A stretch of DNA of 64,000 bases from UBA6623 sp965217195 (GCA_965217195.1 CBDCHL010000001.1:124001-188000); one strand, 5' to 3'; counted from the first letter of the stretch, positions 15,485-24,485 are shown. Made by a program: numbers and translations. The notes: a model not told the origin generated them from the letters alone.

Positions 15485-17845
15485 ATGACGCACAGCGTTG
15501 CTTCTTCTGTCGCCTCCGTTACTGGGGTGGTGGTCTGCCTGCTGTCGGCGGCTTGCGGGCTTCAAGATTCAGCAACGAGGGGCCTGACCGTTCCTGAGGG
15601 ATTCGAGGTCGAGGTCGCCGCCGGACCGCCGCTTGTCGAGCGACCGATGATCGTCGACATGGACGAGCAGGGTCGTCTCTACGTGGCTGAATCGTCGGGT
15701 TCGAACGATCCGGTCCGGCAGCAGCTTGCCGAGAAGCCGCACAGCATCTTGCGCCTCGAAGACGTCGACGGCGACGGACGCTTCGATCGTCGCGTCGTCT
15801 TCGCCGACAAGATGATGTTCCCCGAGGGCCTTCTATGGCACGACGGCTCCGTCTATGTCGCTGCGCCGCCCGTGATCTGGAAACTGACGGACACCGACGG
15901 CGACGGGACGGCTGATCAAAGGGAAGAATGGTTCGATGCCAAGACGTTGACCAATTGCGCGAACGACCTGCACGGGCCCTACCTCGGCCCCGATGGCTGG
16001 ATCTATTGGACCAAGGGTGCTTTCGCCGAGCAGACTTATGAACGCCCCGGGCGGGAGCCGCTCGTCACGCGAGCCGCGCACGTTTTTCGACGTCGGCCCG
16101 AGGGCGGCCCGGTCGAAGTGGTGTTAACCGGAGGCATGGACAACCCCGTGGAAGTCGCCTTCACGCCGGAAGGCGAGCGGCTTGTCACTTCCACTTTTCT
16201 CCAGCATCCGCAATTGGGGCGTCGCGACGGGATTCTGCACTCTGTCTACGGCGGAGTCTACGGGAAGGTCCATGGCGTGACCGACAGCCACCCGATGACG
16301 GGAGGCTACTTGTCAGCGATGACGCACTTGGGTCCGGCGGCGCCGGTCGGGTTGGGGCGTTACCGGTCGGCGGTTTTTGGAGACGGTTATCGCGACAATT
16401 TCTTCGCCACGTTGTTCAACATGCATAAGGTCACCCGGCACGTTTTGAAGCCGAACGGGGCCACTTACGAGACCGAAGACTCCGATTTTCTGGTGTCCGA
16501 CAGCTCGGACTTTCATCCCACGGACGTGATGGAAGACGCAGACGGCAGTTTGCTGATCGTCGACACCGGGGCCTGGTACAAGTTGTGCTGCCCGACGTCA
16601 CAACTGTCGAAGCCCGACTTGCCCGGAGCGATCTACCGTGTGCGGCGGAAGGACGCACCCGCGGTGCGCGATCCGCGCGGTTCCGAACTCGCGTGGAAAG
16701 CCATGACGGCCGATGAGTTGACGGATTTGTTGGCGGACAATCGCCCGTTTGTTCGTAGGCGCGCGATTGCAGTCTTGACCAAGAAGGGCGAGGAGGCCGT
16801 TTCGGCTCTTGTCGAGGTTCTATCGTCAGACCCGCCGGCCCGGGCGCGACGGAACGCGGTTTGGGCGCTGACGCGCATTTCGGGTGCGGCGGCGCGCGCG
16901 GGTGTGCGTGGGGCTTTGGCTGACCAAGACGCAAGTGTGAGGCACGCGGCTGCGCATTCGGTCAGCGTCTGGCGCGATGGCGAGGCGGTGGACGCCCTCT
17001 TGGAGAGGTTTGGAACCGCCGCCGATCGGTTGAAACGAGTGATGGCCGAAGCCCTTGGCCGTATCGGTGAAAGCCGGGCCGTTCAGTATTTGCTCGCAGC
17101 CGCCGGGGAGGCGTCGGGCAGGGTGCTGACACACTCATTGACCTATGCCTTGATCGAGATCAGCGATCCGCGAGCGACGCGGGTGGGACTCAACAGCTCG
17201 TCCGCTCGAACGAGGCGGGCGGCGCTGCTCGCGCTGGATCAGATGGAGCAACGCTCGCTCAGTCCGTCGACGGTGATCCCGTTGCTGACGTCAAACGACC
17301 CGACGCTTGCCGACACGGCCGAATGGATTGCCGGGCGACATCCGGAGTGGGGTCGAGATCTGTCCGGCTATTTTCGCGGCCGTCTGATGAACCTGGGGCC
17401 GGGTGAAGAAGCGGCGCTTGAGCAACAGCTCGGAAAATTCATGAGCGACCCCGCGATTCGAGGACTGGCCGCGGAGGTCGCGCGCGGGTCGGGGCCGAAA
17501 GCGGCGCGCGTGGCGGCTCTCCGGGTGATGGCGGCAGCGGCTCCCGACGCGATGCCGGCGGACTGGGCGCAAGCCCTTGCGTCGGCGCTGGCTTCGCGTG
17601 ACCCCGAAGTGTCGGCTGAGGCGGTTAGGACGGCGCGCCAAATGCCTCGCCAGGAATTGGGCGATCAACTCACGTTCGCGCTGACGCGCGTTGCGCGCGA
17701 CAAGCGGGCGAGCGACCAAGCTCGCGTCGAGGCGCTCGAAGTAACGGCGGAAACGTTCGGGCCCGTGTCTTCGGGGCTATTCGATTTTCTGCTGGCGCGA
17801 GCGAAATCGACTGAGCCCGTTGCGGCGCGCGGGACTCCTCCCTAG
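15485..17845 (+). CDS. PVC-type membrane-bound dehydrogenase-domain lipoprotein with HEAT repeats
   Basis: Start ATG 15485 gives 786 aa with a lipoprotein signal (CLLSAAC, Cys24). Residues about 35-430 form the six-bladed propeller of the membrane-bound dehydrogenase / PVC-type family: VPEGFEVEVAAG, DGDGRFDRRVVFAD, EGLLWHDGSVYVAAPP, CANDLHGPYLGPDGWIYW, DFHPTDVMEDADGSLLIVDTG. HEAT repeats fill residues 440-780. Family members usually end in a heme-binding CxxCH; none is present here, so this copy probably carries no heme. The substrate is unknown; family members are often linked to sugar or alcohol oxidation. The stop overlaps the 3' end of the convergent collar gene by 4 nt. Confidence 0.85.
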   Translation: MTHSVASSVASVTGVVVCLLSAACGLQDSATRGLTVPEGFEVEVAAGPPLVERPMIVDMDEQGRLYVAESSGSNDPVRQQLAEKPHSILRLEDVDGDGRFDRRVVFADKMMFPEGLLWHDGSVYVAAPPVIWKLTDTDGDGTADQREEWFDAKTLTNCANDLHGPYLGPDGWIYWTKGAFAEQTYERPGREPLVTRAAHVFRRRPEGGPVEVVLTGGMDNPVEVAFTPEGERLVTSTFLQHPQLGRRDGILHSVYGGVYGKVHGVTDSHPMTGGYLSAMTHLGPAAPVGLGRYRSAVFGDGYRDNFFATLFNMHKVTRHVLKPNGATYETEDSDFLVSDSSDFHPTDVMEDADGSLLIVDTGAWYKLCCPTSQLSKPDLPGAIYRVRRKDAPAVRDPRGSELAWKAMTADELTDLLADNRPFVRRRAIAVLTKKGEEAVSALVEVLSSDPPARARRNAVWALTRISGAAARAGVRGALADQDASVRHAAAHSVSVWRDGEAVDALLERFGTAADRLKRVMAEALGRIGESRAVQYLLAAAGEASGRVLTHSLTYALIEISDPRATRVGLNSSSARTRRAALLALDQMEQRSLSPSTVIPLLTSNDPTLADTAEWIAGRHPEWGRDLSGYFRGRLMNLGPGEEAALEQQLGKFMSDPAIRGLAAEVARGSGPKAARVAALRVMAAAAPDAMPADWAQALASALASRDPEVSAEAVRTARQMPRQELGDQLTFALTRVARDKRASDQARVEALEVTAETFGPVSSGLFDFLLARAKSTEPVAARGTPP

Positions 17846-18366
17846 TGGCGCGATGGATAGACCCCGAACAGCGCAATGATAAACTCCACACACAGGGCCG
17901 GCTGCAAGTTATTGTGCGACCCGCCGCCGCCGGCCTGCGCACTGGCATCCGCGGGGAAATCCTTTGGCTCGTTAAGCGTCGAATTGTAAAAGCCGCCCCC
18001 GCTGGTGACCGGCGCCCAGACCTTACCCGTTGGGTCATTGCTATTACCGGCTGATCCGCGACACCGGACGGCATGAGTGTGACTCCCAAGCTGGTTCTTC
18101 GTCAGCGTCACTTTCTCCGCGCCGGCCTTGGCGCCCAGTTTCCGCGGGGTTAACCCTGGCCCACTCCCGGCATGAATCGGAAGTCGCCCCCGCAAGTCAG
18201 GGAGACCAAAGGTGGTCCGGCCATCCCCACCGTAAATTGTCCCTAGAAGGCTGAAAAGGGCGTCGTTGCTGCTGACCGCTAGTAACTGCCCATCGCAAAA
18301 CGCCCAGCCGCGCGGGGCGAAGTTGCCCGCAAACATACGAATCTCACCAACATAAGGTTCAGCCAT
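17842..18366 (-). CDS. Phage tail-collar domain (microcystin-dependent-protein-like) protein
   Basis: The 174-aa protein has the tail-collar signature: GEIRMFAGNFAPRGWAFCDG, LFSLLGTIYGGDGRTTFGLP, DLRGRLPIHAG, SHTHAV and QPALCVEFIIALFG. It starts at ATG 18366 behind GGGAGAG. Chromosomal members of this family usually lie in small non-prophage clusters with an acetyltransferase and DUF6916 genes, as here, and no other phage structural gene is visible. The role is unknown; a surface fibre-like protein is plausible. It is the last gene of a minus-strand row that begins at 20520. Confidence 0.92.
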   Translation of the reverse strand: MAEPYVGEIRMFAGNFAPRGWAFCDGQLLAVSSNDALFSLLGTIYGGDGRTTFGLPDLRGRLPIHAGSGPGLTPRKLGAKAGAEKVTLTKNQLGSHTHAVRCRGSAGNSNDPTGKVWAPVTSGGGFYNSTLNEPKDFPADASAQAGGGGSHNNLQPALCVEFIIALFGVYPSRH

Positions 18367-18627
18367 TCAATCTCTCCCGCGCACCGCCCCTCATGACTCT
18401 TCGAGCGTTCGCAGCATGCTGCCGGCGCCCTCGGCAGGGGTGGATTCCGCTCCATGCCTGCCACGCGCTTTCCTATGTTGCACGACCCGGAATCCTAAGT
18501 CAACTCGATTTCGAATCATTGTAAAAAAACGTCGTTCGGGAACGCCGTTCGCGGGCATTGCCGTCCTGCAAGCCCCAGGCGACTAAAACTCAGTTGACCG
18601 GAACGTCGAAAAGCGCCGGCGCCCGCG

Positions 18628-19872
18628 TCAACCGTGGGTCGTGACTTCTTGAAAAAGTCGGTCCCACTGATCCGCGATCGTCTGCCATTGATAATCCGGC
18701 CGGCAAGCGTTTCGATGCCCGGCACTCGACCTCTCGCGAAGAAACTCTCGATCGCTATAGAGCCTTTCCAGCGCCTCGCTCAGCCCGCGCGCGGAAACTG
18801 CTTGCATTTCGAGCAGCGTGAATCGGGGAACGAATCTCTCCACAGGTTCGAGCAACTCGGCGCAACCTTCCCAGAGCTCCTCACAGGCGCTGTGGCGCGG
18901 AACAATCTGCGCGCCCCCGGCGGCGGCGTGCTCGAAGCTGACAAGCCCCCAGCCTTCTCCCAGTGAAGTATTGACCCCGACATCGCACGCGTTATAAAGG
19001 AAATTGAGCCGGTCGTCGCTGACCGGCCCATCTTTTCCGCCGAATGGGTTGAAATGAAGGCGATCGGCGATGCCGACTCGCTGTGCGCGGGTCCGAATTT
19101 CCTCGGCTTCCTTCGCTCCGGTGATCGCCTGATGAAAGCACAATCGCACGTTGGGGGGCTTGCCTTGGGCGAATTCGGCAAAACCTTCGATGGTTAGATC
19201 CAACCGCTTTCGAGCCGCGGGACGGCTGGCGTTGAGGACAATAAAGGAGTCCTCCGGCTGTGGGACGTCCGGAAACACAGTTTTTTTGGCGTGCACTCGC
19301 GCCTCGTGCCGAAAACCTTTCGCCTCGAGTTCCGGCAGCGGGTGGAAACAGTCCGTGTCGGTGCCGTGGGGGATCACGTCGATGGGCGGAAACTTCGCAC
19401 TGGAAGCACCCCGCGCGCGTTCGAAAGCTCGCTGTAGTTCGCGTCTTCCGAACTCGGTGTAGGCGACCACGCGGTCAAGAGACGCCAGCGGAGCGACCCA
19501 CTGCTCATCGGGCAGATAGCCGTCGATGGGAATGTAGCCGACAAGCCTGGTTTGATCACCGCAAACGGGCTTCAGCACGTTCACATAGTGCCCGAAGTAC
19601 CAAAGATCGTGGAGGATCAGCACGATTGCCGGCCGCAGTTCGTTGACCAGCGTCTTCGCTTGGAAGGCGCCGTAAACGTCGCCTCCCTCCCGGTTCGTGG
19701 GGTAGACCTTCACGGCGCCGTCGATGAAGTCCCCCTGGTACCCCAATCCCACGTAATGGATCTCGTACCGAGACTGCAGCCGGTTGGTGATGGTCTGCAT
19801 CACGCGGCTGAGACCCGTCCCTTCGACGAAATAGCAGAGCGCGACAACGCGTGGCAAGGAATCCGGCGGCAT
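18628..19872 (-). CDS. Glycosyltransferase family 4-like (GT-B)
   Basis: Start ATG 19872 gives 414 aa. The N-terminal GT-B domain contains VVALCYFVEGTGLSRVMQ and ILHDLWYFGHY. The C-terminal domain has NASRPAARKRLDLTIEGFA and the donor-site loop NTSLGEGWGLVSFEHAAAGG with the E-x7-E arrangement of retaining family 4 enzymes. It is cytoplasmic, with no membrane segment. It lies between the tail-collar gene and an unknown protein, so it may glycosylate a product of this cluster (inference). Sugar donor and acceptor cannot be read from sequence. Confidence 0.88.
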   Translation of the reverse strand: MPPDSLPRVVALCYFVEGTGLSRVMQTITNRLQSRYEIHYVGLGYQGDFIDGAVKVYPTNREGGDVYGAFQAKTLVNELRPAIVLILHDLWYFGHYVNVLKPVCGDQTRLVGYIPIDGYLPDEQWVAPLASLDRVVAYTEFGRRELQRAFERARGASSAKFPPIDVIPHGTDTDCFHPLPELEAKGFRHEARVHAKKTVFPDVPQPEDSFIVLNASRPAARKRLDLTIEGFAEFAQGKPPNVRLCFHQAITGAKEAEEIRTRAQRVGIADRLHFNPFGGKDGPVSDDRLNFLYNACDVGVNTSLGEGWGLVSFEHAAAGGAQIVPRHSACEELWEGCAELLEPVERFVPRFTLLEMQAVSARGLSEALERLYSDREFLRERSSAGHRNACRPDYQWQTIADQWDRLFQEVTTHG

Positions 19873-19944
19873 GGAGCAATGCAATGCGCGACCGCAGACG
19901 AGAAATCTCGCCTGCACTGACCTCGTCGTTGCTCAACCCGGCGA

Positions 19945-20520
19945 CTATTCCGGCAGGGTAATAGGGGTCCACATCGTCGTGCCGTCGACGTCGACCGGCA
20001 TCAGTAGAAGGGTCAGAATAGCGCCGGGCCCGGTCGTTCTCCCGTAATACTCGCTCTGCCCGGCGTCGTACCAAACCGTGACGTTTCCCGACATCGCCAT
20101 GGTCTCGAAACCAAGGTCGTCCGTGCCCAGTACCGAGACCAAGCTGTAGGCCAGGTATTGAACCTCCGTGCATGTCAGCTGCACCCCGATCTGCTCCAGG
20201 CGCCGCAAGGTCGAACCGCCTCCGTGATCGACCAAGAAGGTGAACAAGTCGCCTTGGGGAACGGCGGTATTGTACAGCGACAGGGTCGCAACGATCAAGA
20301 TATGGCTGGTGTCGTCGTATTGGGTTAATCCGGAAGGCACGTCGGTATTCGAGGCCTGCTGGATGTTGTACACGACATCGAGTGTCGACCGATCAAGCAC
20401 CACAAACCAATAGTTGGCGGCCTTCACCGGGGTCGGCCTCGGTAAGCCTTTACCGTCAAGGACGATATTCGGATAGTCTAAGTAGCCGCTGCTTACGCTT
20501 AGTGGCTTGTTCGCAGGCAT
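19945..20520 (-). CDS. Uncharacterised beta-rich protein in the tail-collar cluster
   Basis: The 191-aa protein starts at ATG 20520 behind AGGAGA. It has no signal peptide and few charged residues, and is rich in Thr, Val and Tyr (NYWFVVLDRSTLDVVYN, DDTSHILIVATLSLYN, PQGDLFTFLVDHGGG, LTLLLMPVDVDGTTMWTPI). A beta-sandwich is likely. I do not recognise a characterised family. It is 72 nt upstream of the glycosyltransferase on the same strand and is probably co-transcribed with it. Confidence 0.75.
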   Translation of the reverse strand: MPANKPLSVSSGYLDYPNIVLDGKGLPRPTPVKAANYWFVVLDRSTLDVVYNIQQASNTDVPSGLTQYDDTSHILIVATLSLYNTAVPQGDLFTFLVDHGGGSTLRRLEQIGVQLTCTEVQYLAYSLVSVLGTDDLGFETMAMSGNVTVWYDAGQSEYYGRTTGPGAILTLLLMPVDVDGTTMWTPITLPE

Positions 20521-20835
20521 AGTGAACGTCTCCTTGTCATCAGCAGGCGCCGTCGCCGCAGTCTTTGGATGGGTCGAAAAATGGTCAGCCCCATCAGGAT
20601 TCGCCGGGAAGTCGCGTCTGCTGGAGCGTCAATGGACAGCTCACCCGCCGCCAAAGGCTTGACCGGATGGGATCAGTGAGGAGATTAGCACGATTTCAGT
20701 CGTGTCGCAATAATATTTTCCCGCCGGCGGCCCTGGAAACCAAGAAATCCGACGGAACGCCGGGGGCGGTTCGCGAAACCGGCCATCCGCGGAACCTCAG
20801 TCGCCGCCCAATTTTCGTGTTATCGTGGGAAATTG
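20521..20835. other. Divergent intergenic region
   Basis: This 315-base spacer separates the collar-cluster row (minus) from the GNAT gene (plus). I see no repeat family or known regulatory element. Confidence 0.45.
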
Positions 20836-21369
20836 ATGGCAACGCCTCTGTCCGGCCCCTCTGCCCTCAACGGTATCCGGCTGCGCCCGGAAGAACGGGA
20901 TGACTTGCCCTTTGTTTTCCGGGTCTATGCCGGCACGCGAACGGAAGAACTCGCCCTGACGGATTGGACTGAATCCCAGAAAGAGGATTTTCTCCGAATG
21001 CAGTTTGAGGCTCAGTACCGCCACTACCACGAGCACTTTCCCGACGCCGCCTACCAAATCATCGAAAAAAAGCGTCAGCCGATCGGAAGGCTGTACTTGG
21101 ATCGTGGGCCAGACGAGCTGCGCGTCATCGACATCGCGCTGCTTCCCGAGCAGCGCGGAGCTGGCATTGGTGGTGTACTGACGCAGCAGATCCTGGATGA
21201 AGCCGCTCTTTTGGCAAAACCGGTGCGAATCCACGTGGAGAGGAACAATCCGGCCATGCATCTCTACGATCGATTGGGCTTCCAGAGGGTCGAAGACCAG
21301 GGAGTCTATTGGTTCATGGAATGGCGTCCGGGTCCCGACACGGCGGACACGGTCCCCGCCGGGAAGTAG
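20836..21369 (+). CDS. GNAT-family N-acetyltransferase
   Basis: The 177-aa protein starts at ATG 20836 (a TTG lies directly before it). The GNAT core is clear: IRLRPEERDDLPFVFRVYA at the start, VIDIALLPEQRGAGIGGVLT (motif A, with the RGxGIG acetyl-CoA loop), and NPAMHLYDRLGFQRVED (motif B). It transfers acetyl from acetyl-CoA to an unknown amine. Acetyltransferases of this type accompany tail-collar proteins in other genomes, so it may modify a product of that cluster. Confidence 0.9.
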   Translation: MATPLSGPSALNGIRLRPEERDDLPFVFRVYAGTRTEELALTDWTESQKEDFLRMQFEAQYRHYHEHFPDAAYQIIEKKRQPIGRLYLDRGPDELRVIDIALLPEQRGAGIGGVLTQQILDEAALLAKPVRIHVERNNPAMHLYDRLGFQRVEDQGVYWFMEWRPGPDTADTVPAGK

Positions 21370-21408
21370 GACGAAATCCGGCGGCCCGCAATCATAGAGC
21401 CATCATCT

Positions 21409-21724
21409 CTAGGTAAAGACAGCCTCGTATTGCATCCCCGTCTTATCAGGTCCAATCGGGACGAGAAACAGATCCATCGGTTCCATTCCTTGTTTCTCCA
21501 CTTTGTAAATGTTTTGCGTCAACAGTGGTTCCATGGGGCCTCGCAAGACAATCGAAAACGGCACCCTTCCTTCCTCGTAATGCTGCACTAACTTCTTGCC
21601 TCGCAAGACAATCAGCACTAACTTCTTCAATTAGAGTCGATTCTATTTGACCGAAGTCGCCACGGATTCGAAATGTTTGGTTCAGTTGATCGGCAAACAC
21701 TTCCCAGCTAACTTGGTCCAGCAT
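21409..21724 (-). pseudogene. DUF6916-like gene broken by a frameshift
   Basis: The 5' part (from ATG 21724) reads MLDQVSWEVFADQLNQTF and IESTLIEEVS. The family-like 3' part continues in another frame as EEGRVPFSIVLRGPMEPLL, QNIYKVEKQG, MDLFLVPIGPDKTG and MQYEAVF. Together they match the layout of DUF6916 proteins that accompany tail-collar genes. The frames switch near 21600-21650, where GCACTAACTTCTT occurs twice 30 nt apart. Because 30 is a multiple of three, that duplication alone does not explain the shift. Confidence 0.7.
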
Positions 21725-21785
21725 GATGTGCCTCCGCGTCGTTGCGTTCGAGGGAGCGTTGCCGCCCGAGACTAAATGACAAAGC

Positions 21786-22022
21786 TATCCGAGGCCGGCA
21801 CCTACTGTCAACCCATCGTGGAGTTGGCTTTCTTCCGCGTAGACCGCAACTCTGGGTCCGTCGGGAGAGCGCGCAGGGAAGACGATGACATTCTGAGGGC
21901 GGCCGATTTCTCCGGTCTTTTTCCCTGTCCGATCCCTCCACACAACTCGATTTGTTTGAGGCCCCTCCCAGTACAGCGACGGACACGGCGGCAGCCAGTA
22001 AGAACAAAGTAATTCTTCGCAT
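21786..22022 (-). pseudogene. Small secreted protein gene with a single-base frameshift
   Basis: ATG 22022 opens a signal peptide (RRITLFLLAAAVSVAVLGGA). After SSCVEGSD the frame loses sense. Shifting by one base within GGGAAAAAG (about 21930-21940) restores TGEIGRPQNVIVFPARSPDG, PRVAVYAEESQLHDG and a stop at 21786. The restored product is about 78 aa. The second half has clear protein-like composition, which argues for an indel in a real gene rather than for two unrelated frames. It lies directly upstream of the DUF6916-like gene on the same strand. Confidence 0.65.
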
Positions 22023-22385
22023 GATTTGAGTATCTAGGACAGGGGTTGATCGCCTATCGTCTACCTACGAGGACTCCGTCGTCCGATCTAGGGGGGAGAT
22101 TGGCGATTAGACTAAGCCTCGTCCACAGAAGGCTTCATGATGACAGATTCCTTGAACGGATTGTGGGTTGATGCCACCAACCTAACCGAGCTTCTTGGTC
22201 AGGTATTCGCGTTTGAGGCAAAGAGCGAAAATTGAACAGCAGCCCCCCTTTTTCGGGCCGACGCCGCCGGAGCTTGTGCCACCTAAGAAACTGTCACGCT
22301 GACAGTATGCTCAAAACTTGCTCGCTGTTAAGCTTGGAGACATGAACAAGCCCGAGGCCGAAATTTGCCCGCCGGGGAGGGACCA
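22023..22385. other. Intergenic region with one family C arm and a 32-codon ORF
   Basis: A family C arm (GAGCGAAAATTGAACAGCAG followed by CCCCCCTTTTT) lies at 22222-22256. A 32-codon frame (22137-22235, MMTDSLNGLWVDATN) runs into this arm and may be a gene remnant or chance. The rest is featureless. Confidence 0.5.
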
Positions 22386-23726
22386 ATGCGCCGCACCGTA
22401 ATCCTGTTTTCCGTTTTCGTGGCTTTAGCAGGCGCCCGCGCCTGGAGCGCGCCAAAGTCAAGTGATGTAACGTTTCATCGGGACGTCGTTCCGGTTTTAC
22501 AGAAGCATTGCCAGACGTGCCATCGACCGGGCGAAGCGGCTCCGATGTCGCTTCTCACTTATCAAGAAACGAGGCCTTGGGCACAGGCGATCCGAGAGGC
22601 CACGCTGTTAGGAAAGATGCCCCCGTGGGACGCCGAGCCCGGCGTCGGAAAGAAGTTTAGCAACGAGCGGCGTCTGGAACAGGCTGAGATCGAGGTCCTA
22701 AGAACCTGGGCCGATCAAGGCGCTCCGGAAGGGGATGCGTCCGACGCGCCACAGCCGTTGGAGTTCGTCGAGGGATGGATCATGGGCGAGCCCGACAAAG
22801 TCTGGCGGCTTCCCGAAGCGTATGAGGTCCCCGCGAGTGGGACGATCGATTACACCTACTACATCATCCCCAATGCTTTCCCCAAAGATACGTGGATTGA
22901 GGCTTCGGAAGTGCGTCCCGACGCCCGTTCTGTGGTTCACCACATCATCGCCTATGCGCGCCCACCCGAATCGACGTGGCTTACGGGTTATGAGCCCGGG
23001 CAATTCTTTGTTCCGGTGGACCGCAAGAAGGAGGAGCAACGTCCGCCCAACCTGAGCCCCTCTCAGTGGCGCAGATCGGTGGCGGGGTACGCGCCCGGCG
23101 TACGCCCCGAAACGTACGAACCGGGGTTGGCCAAGCTCATTCCAGCCGGGTCGGACCTGATCTTCGAGCTGCACTATACGGCGGATGGGACCGCGATGCG
23201 TGACCGGTCTTCGGTGGGCATCCGACTCGCAAAGCAACCTCCGGAGAAGCGTTTCGTCAGCGGCGCGGTCTTGAACACGGAGTTCAAGATCCCTCCGAAT
23301 GTCTCGAATCATCGTGTCGACGCCGCTGTCGAATTCACGGAAGCAGTCACGCTGCTCTCTCTTCTGCCGCACATGCACCTTCGCGGAAAGTCGTTCGAGT
23401 ATCGGGCTGTTTATCCGACCGGTGAATCAGAGATCTTGGCACGCGTCCCGGAATACGACTTCAATTGGCAGATTACCTACAAACTCGAAAAGCCGATTCC
23501 GATTCCCAAAGGGACCAGAATCGAGGCTACCGCGCTCTTCGATAATTCGCCCAACAATCCCGCTAACCCTGATCCCTCGAAAGAAGTCGGCTGGGGAGAT
23601 CAAAGTTGGGAAGAGATGATGATCGGCTTCTTCAGCCTCGCCGTGGATATGGATCACGATCCCGACAAGCTCTACAAGGGAGTGAAGAAAGAGAAGCAGG
23701 AAACGGCGGGCGACGCCAGCGACTGA
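22386..23726 (+). CDS. Exported cytochrome c / copper type II monooxygenase-like protein
   Basis: Start ATG 22386, with GGGAGGG upstream, gives 446 aa. A signal peptide ends near WSAPK. A heme-binding site CQTCH follows in the context DVVPVLQKHCQTCHRPG. The C-terminal 280 residues resemble the copper type II ascorbate-dependent monooxygenase fold: SVVHHIIAY, DLIFELHYT, LLPHMHLRGKSFEYRA and FDNSPNNPANPDP, with His clusters that could bind copper. Such hybrids occur in Acidobacteria and Planctomycetes; their substrate is unknown. Likely periplasmic electron transfer plus oxidation (inference). Confidence 0.85.
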   Translation: MRRTVILFSVFVALAGARAWSAPKSSDVTFHRDVVPVLQKHCQTCHRPGEAAPMSLLTYQETRPWAQAIREATLLGKMPPWDAEPGVGKKFSNERRLEQAEIEVLRTWADQGAPEGDASDAPQPLEFVEGWIMGEPDKVWRLPEAYEVPASGTIDYTYYIIPNAFPKDTWIEASEVRPDARSVVHHIIAYARPPESTWLTGYEPGQFFVPVDRKKEEQRPPNLSPSQWRRSVAGYAPGVRPETYEPGLAKLIPAGSDLIFELHYTADGTAMRDRSSVGIRLAKQPPEKRFVSGAVLNTEFKIPPNVSNHRVDAAVEFTEAVTLLSLLPHMHLRGKSFEYRAVYPTGESEILARVPEYDFNWQITYKLEKPIPIPKGTRIEATALFDNSPNNPANPDPSKEVGWGDQSWEEMMIGFFSLAVDMDHDPDKLYKGVKKEKQETAGDASD

Positions 23727-23820
23727 ACCACTGGGGCTTCTTCACTTTGCCGGTCAATCGGGGGCGCGAGGCGCGGTGTGCCGATGCTCCTTGGCCGCTT
23801 CTCCACGTAAGATAGCCTCT

Positions 23821-24264
23821 ATGACTGTCATTTTCGTGCTGCTCGCCGTGGCCGCCGGCTGTTTGCTGCCGGTTCAGGCCGGGATCAATGCGTCGCTTCG
23901 GCTGGCGTTGAACAATCCGATCCTCGCGGCGGCCACCAATTTTCTCGTCGGGCTAAGCCTGCTTGTCACCTGCGCGGTGGCGACGCAAGCGAAGCTACCG
24001 GCGGTTTCTCAGCTCGCCAAGGTGCCCTGGTGGTGCTGGCTCGGAGGCTCGATGGGAGCGCTGCTCGTGCTCTCCGCGGTTGTTCTGGCGCATCGGCTCG
24101 GCGCCACTACTTTCGCCGCCTGCATCATTCTCGGACAATTGACTGCGTCGGTCGTCGTCGACCACTTCGGCTGGGTAGGGTTCCCGCAACACTCGGTCAG
24201 TCTCCAGCGGTTGGCCGGATTGGGTCTTCTTGCAATCGGGGTGGTGCTTATTCATCGCTCGTGA
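23821..24264 (+). CDS. YdcZ-type (DUF606) DMT-superfamily transporter
   Basis: The 147-aa membrane protein has five predicted segments and the DUF606 pattern: GCLLPVQAGINASLR, FLVGLSLLV, PWWCWLGGSMGALLV, LGATTFAACIILGQL and LAGLGLLAIGVVLI. Members are half-length relatives of EamA transporters and probably work as dimers; substrates are unknown. It follows the cytochrome-like gene by 94 nt and precedes the GH38 gene. Confidence 0.88.
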   Translation: MTVIFVLLAVAAGCLLPVQAGINASLRLALNNPILAAATNFLVGLSLLVTCAVATQAKLPAVSQLAKVPWWCWLGGSMGALLVLSAVVLAHRLGATTFAACIILGQLTASVVVDHFGWVGFPQHSVSLQRLAGLGLLAIGVVLIHRS

Positions 24265-24485
24265 TGGTTGCGCCCCCCGCCAACTGATCGGATCCGTGCG
24301 TTTTCAGGCCGCGGAGTCCGCCAAGATGGTGGCCGGCATCGCTTATGGGCGGGCTGGATTGTACTTGAACACTCGGTACGATCCGGTGCATTCTCAGTGG
24401 TCCGCGTGCGTGCTCATTTGCAGGGCCGGCCGGTTCGGTGAACTGCGGGGCCGCGCGAAGAATCGTTTCCGTTTTCGGAGATTTT

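Noticed and set aside
17842..18366. Tail-collar gene as evidence of a prophage
   Set aside because: No capsid, portal, terminase, integrase or lysis genes are nearby.
21585..21627. The 30-nt duplication as cause of the DUF6916 frameshift
   Set aside because: Thirty bases keep the reading frame; a further indel is needed.
22137..22235. 32-codon ORF as a gene
   Set aside because: It has no ribosome-binding site, no family match, and its end lies in a family C repeat.
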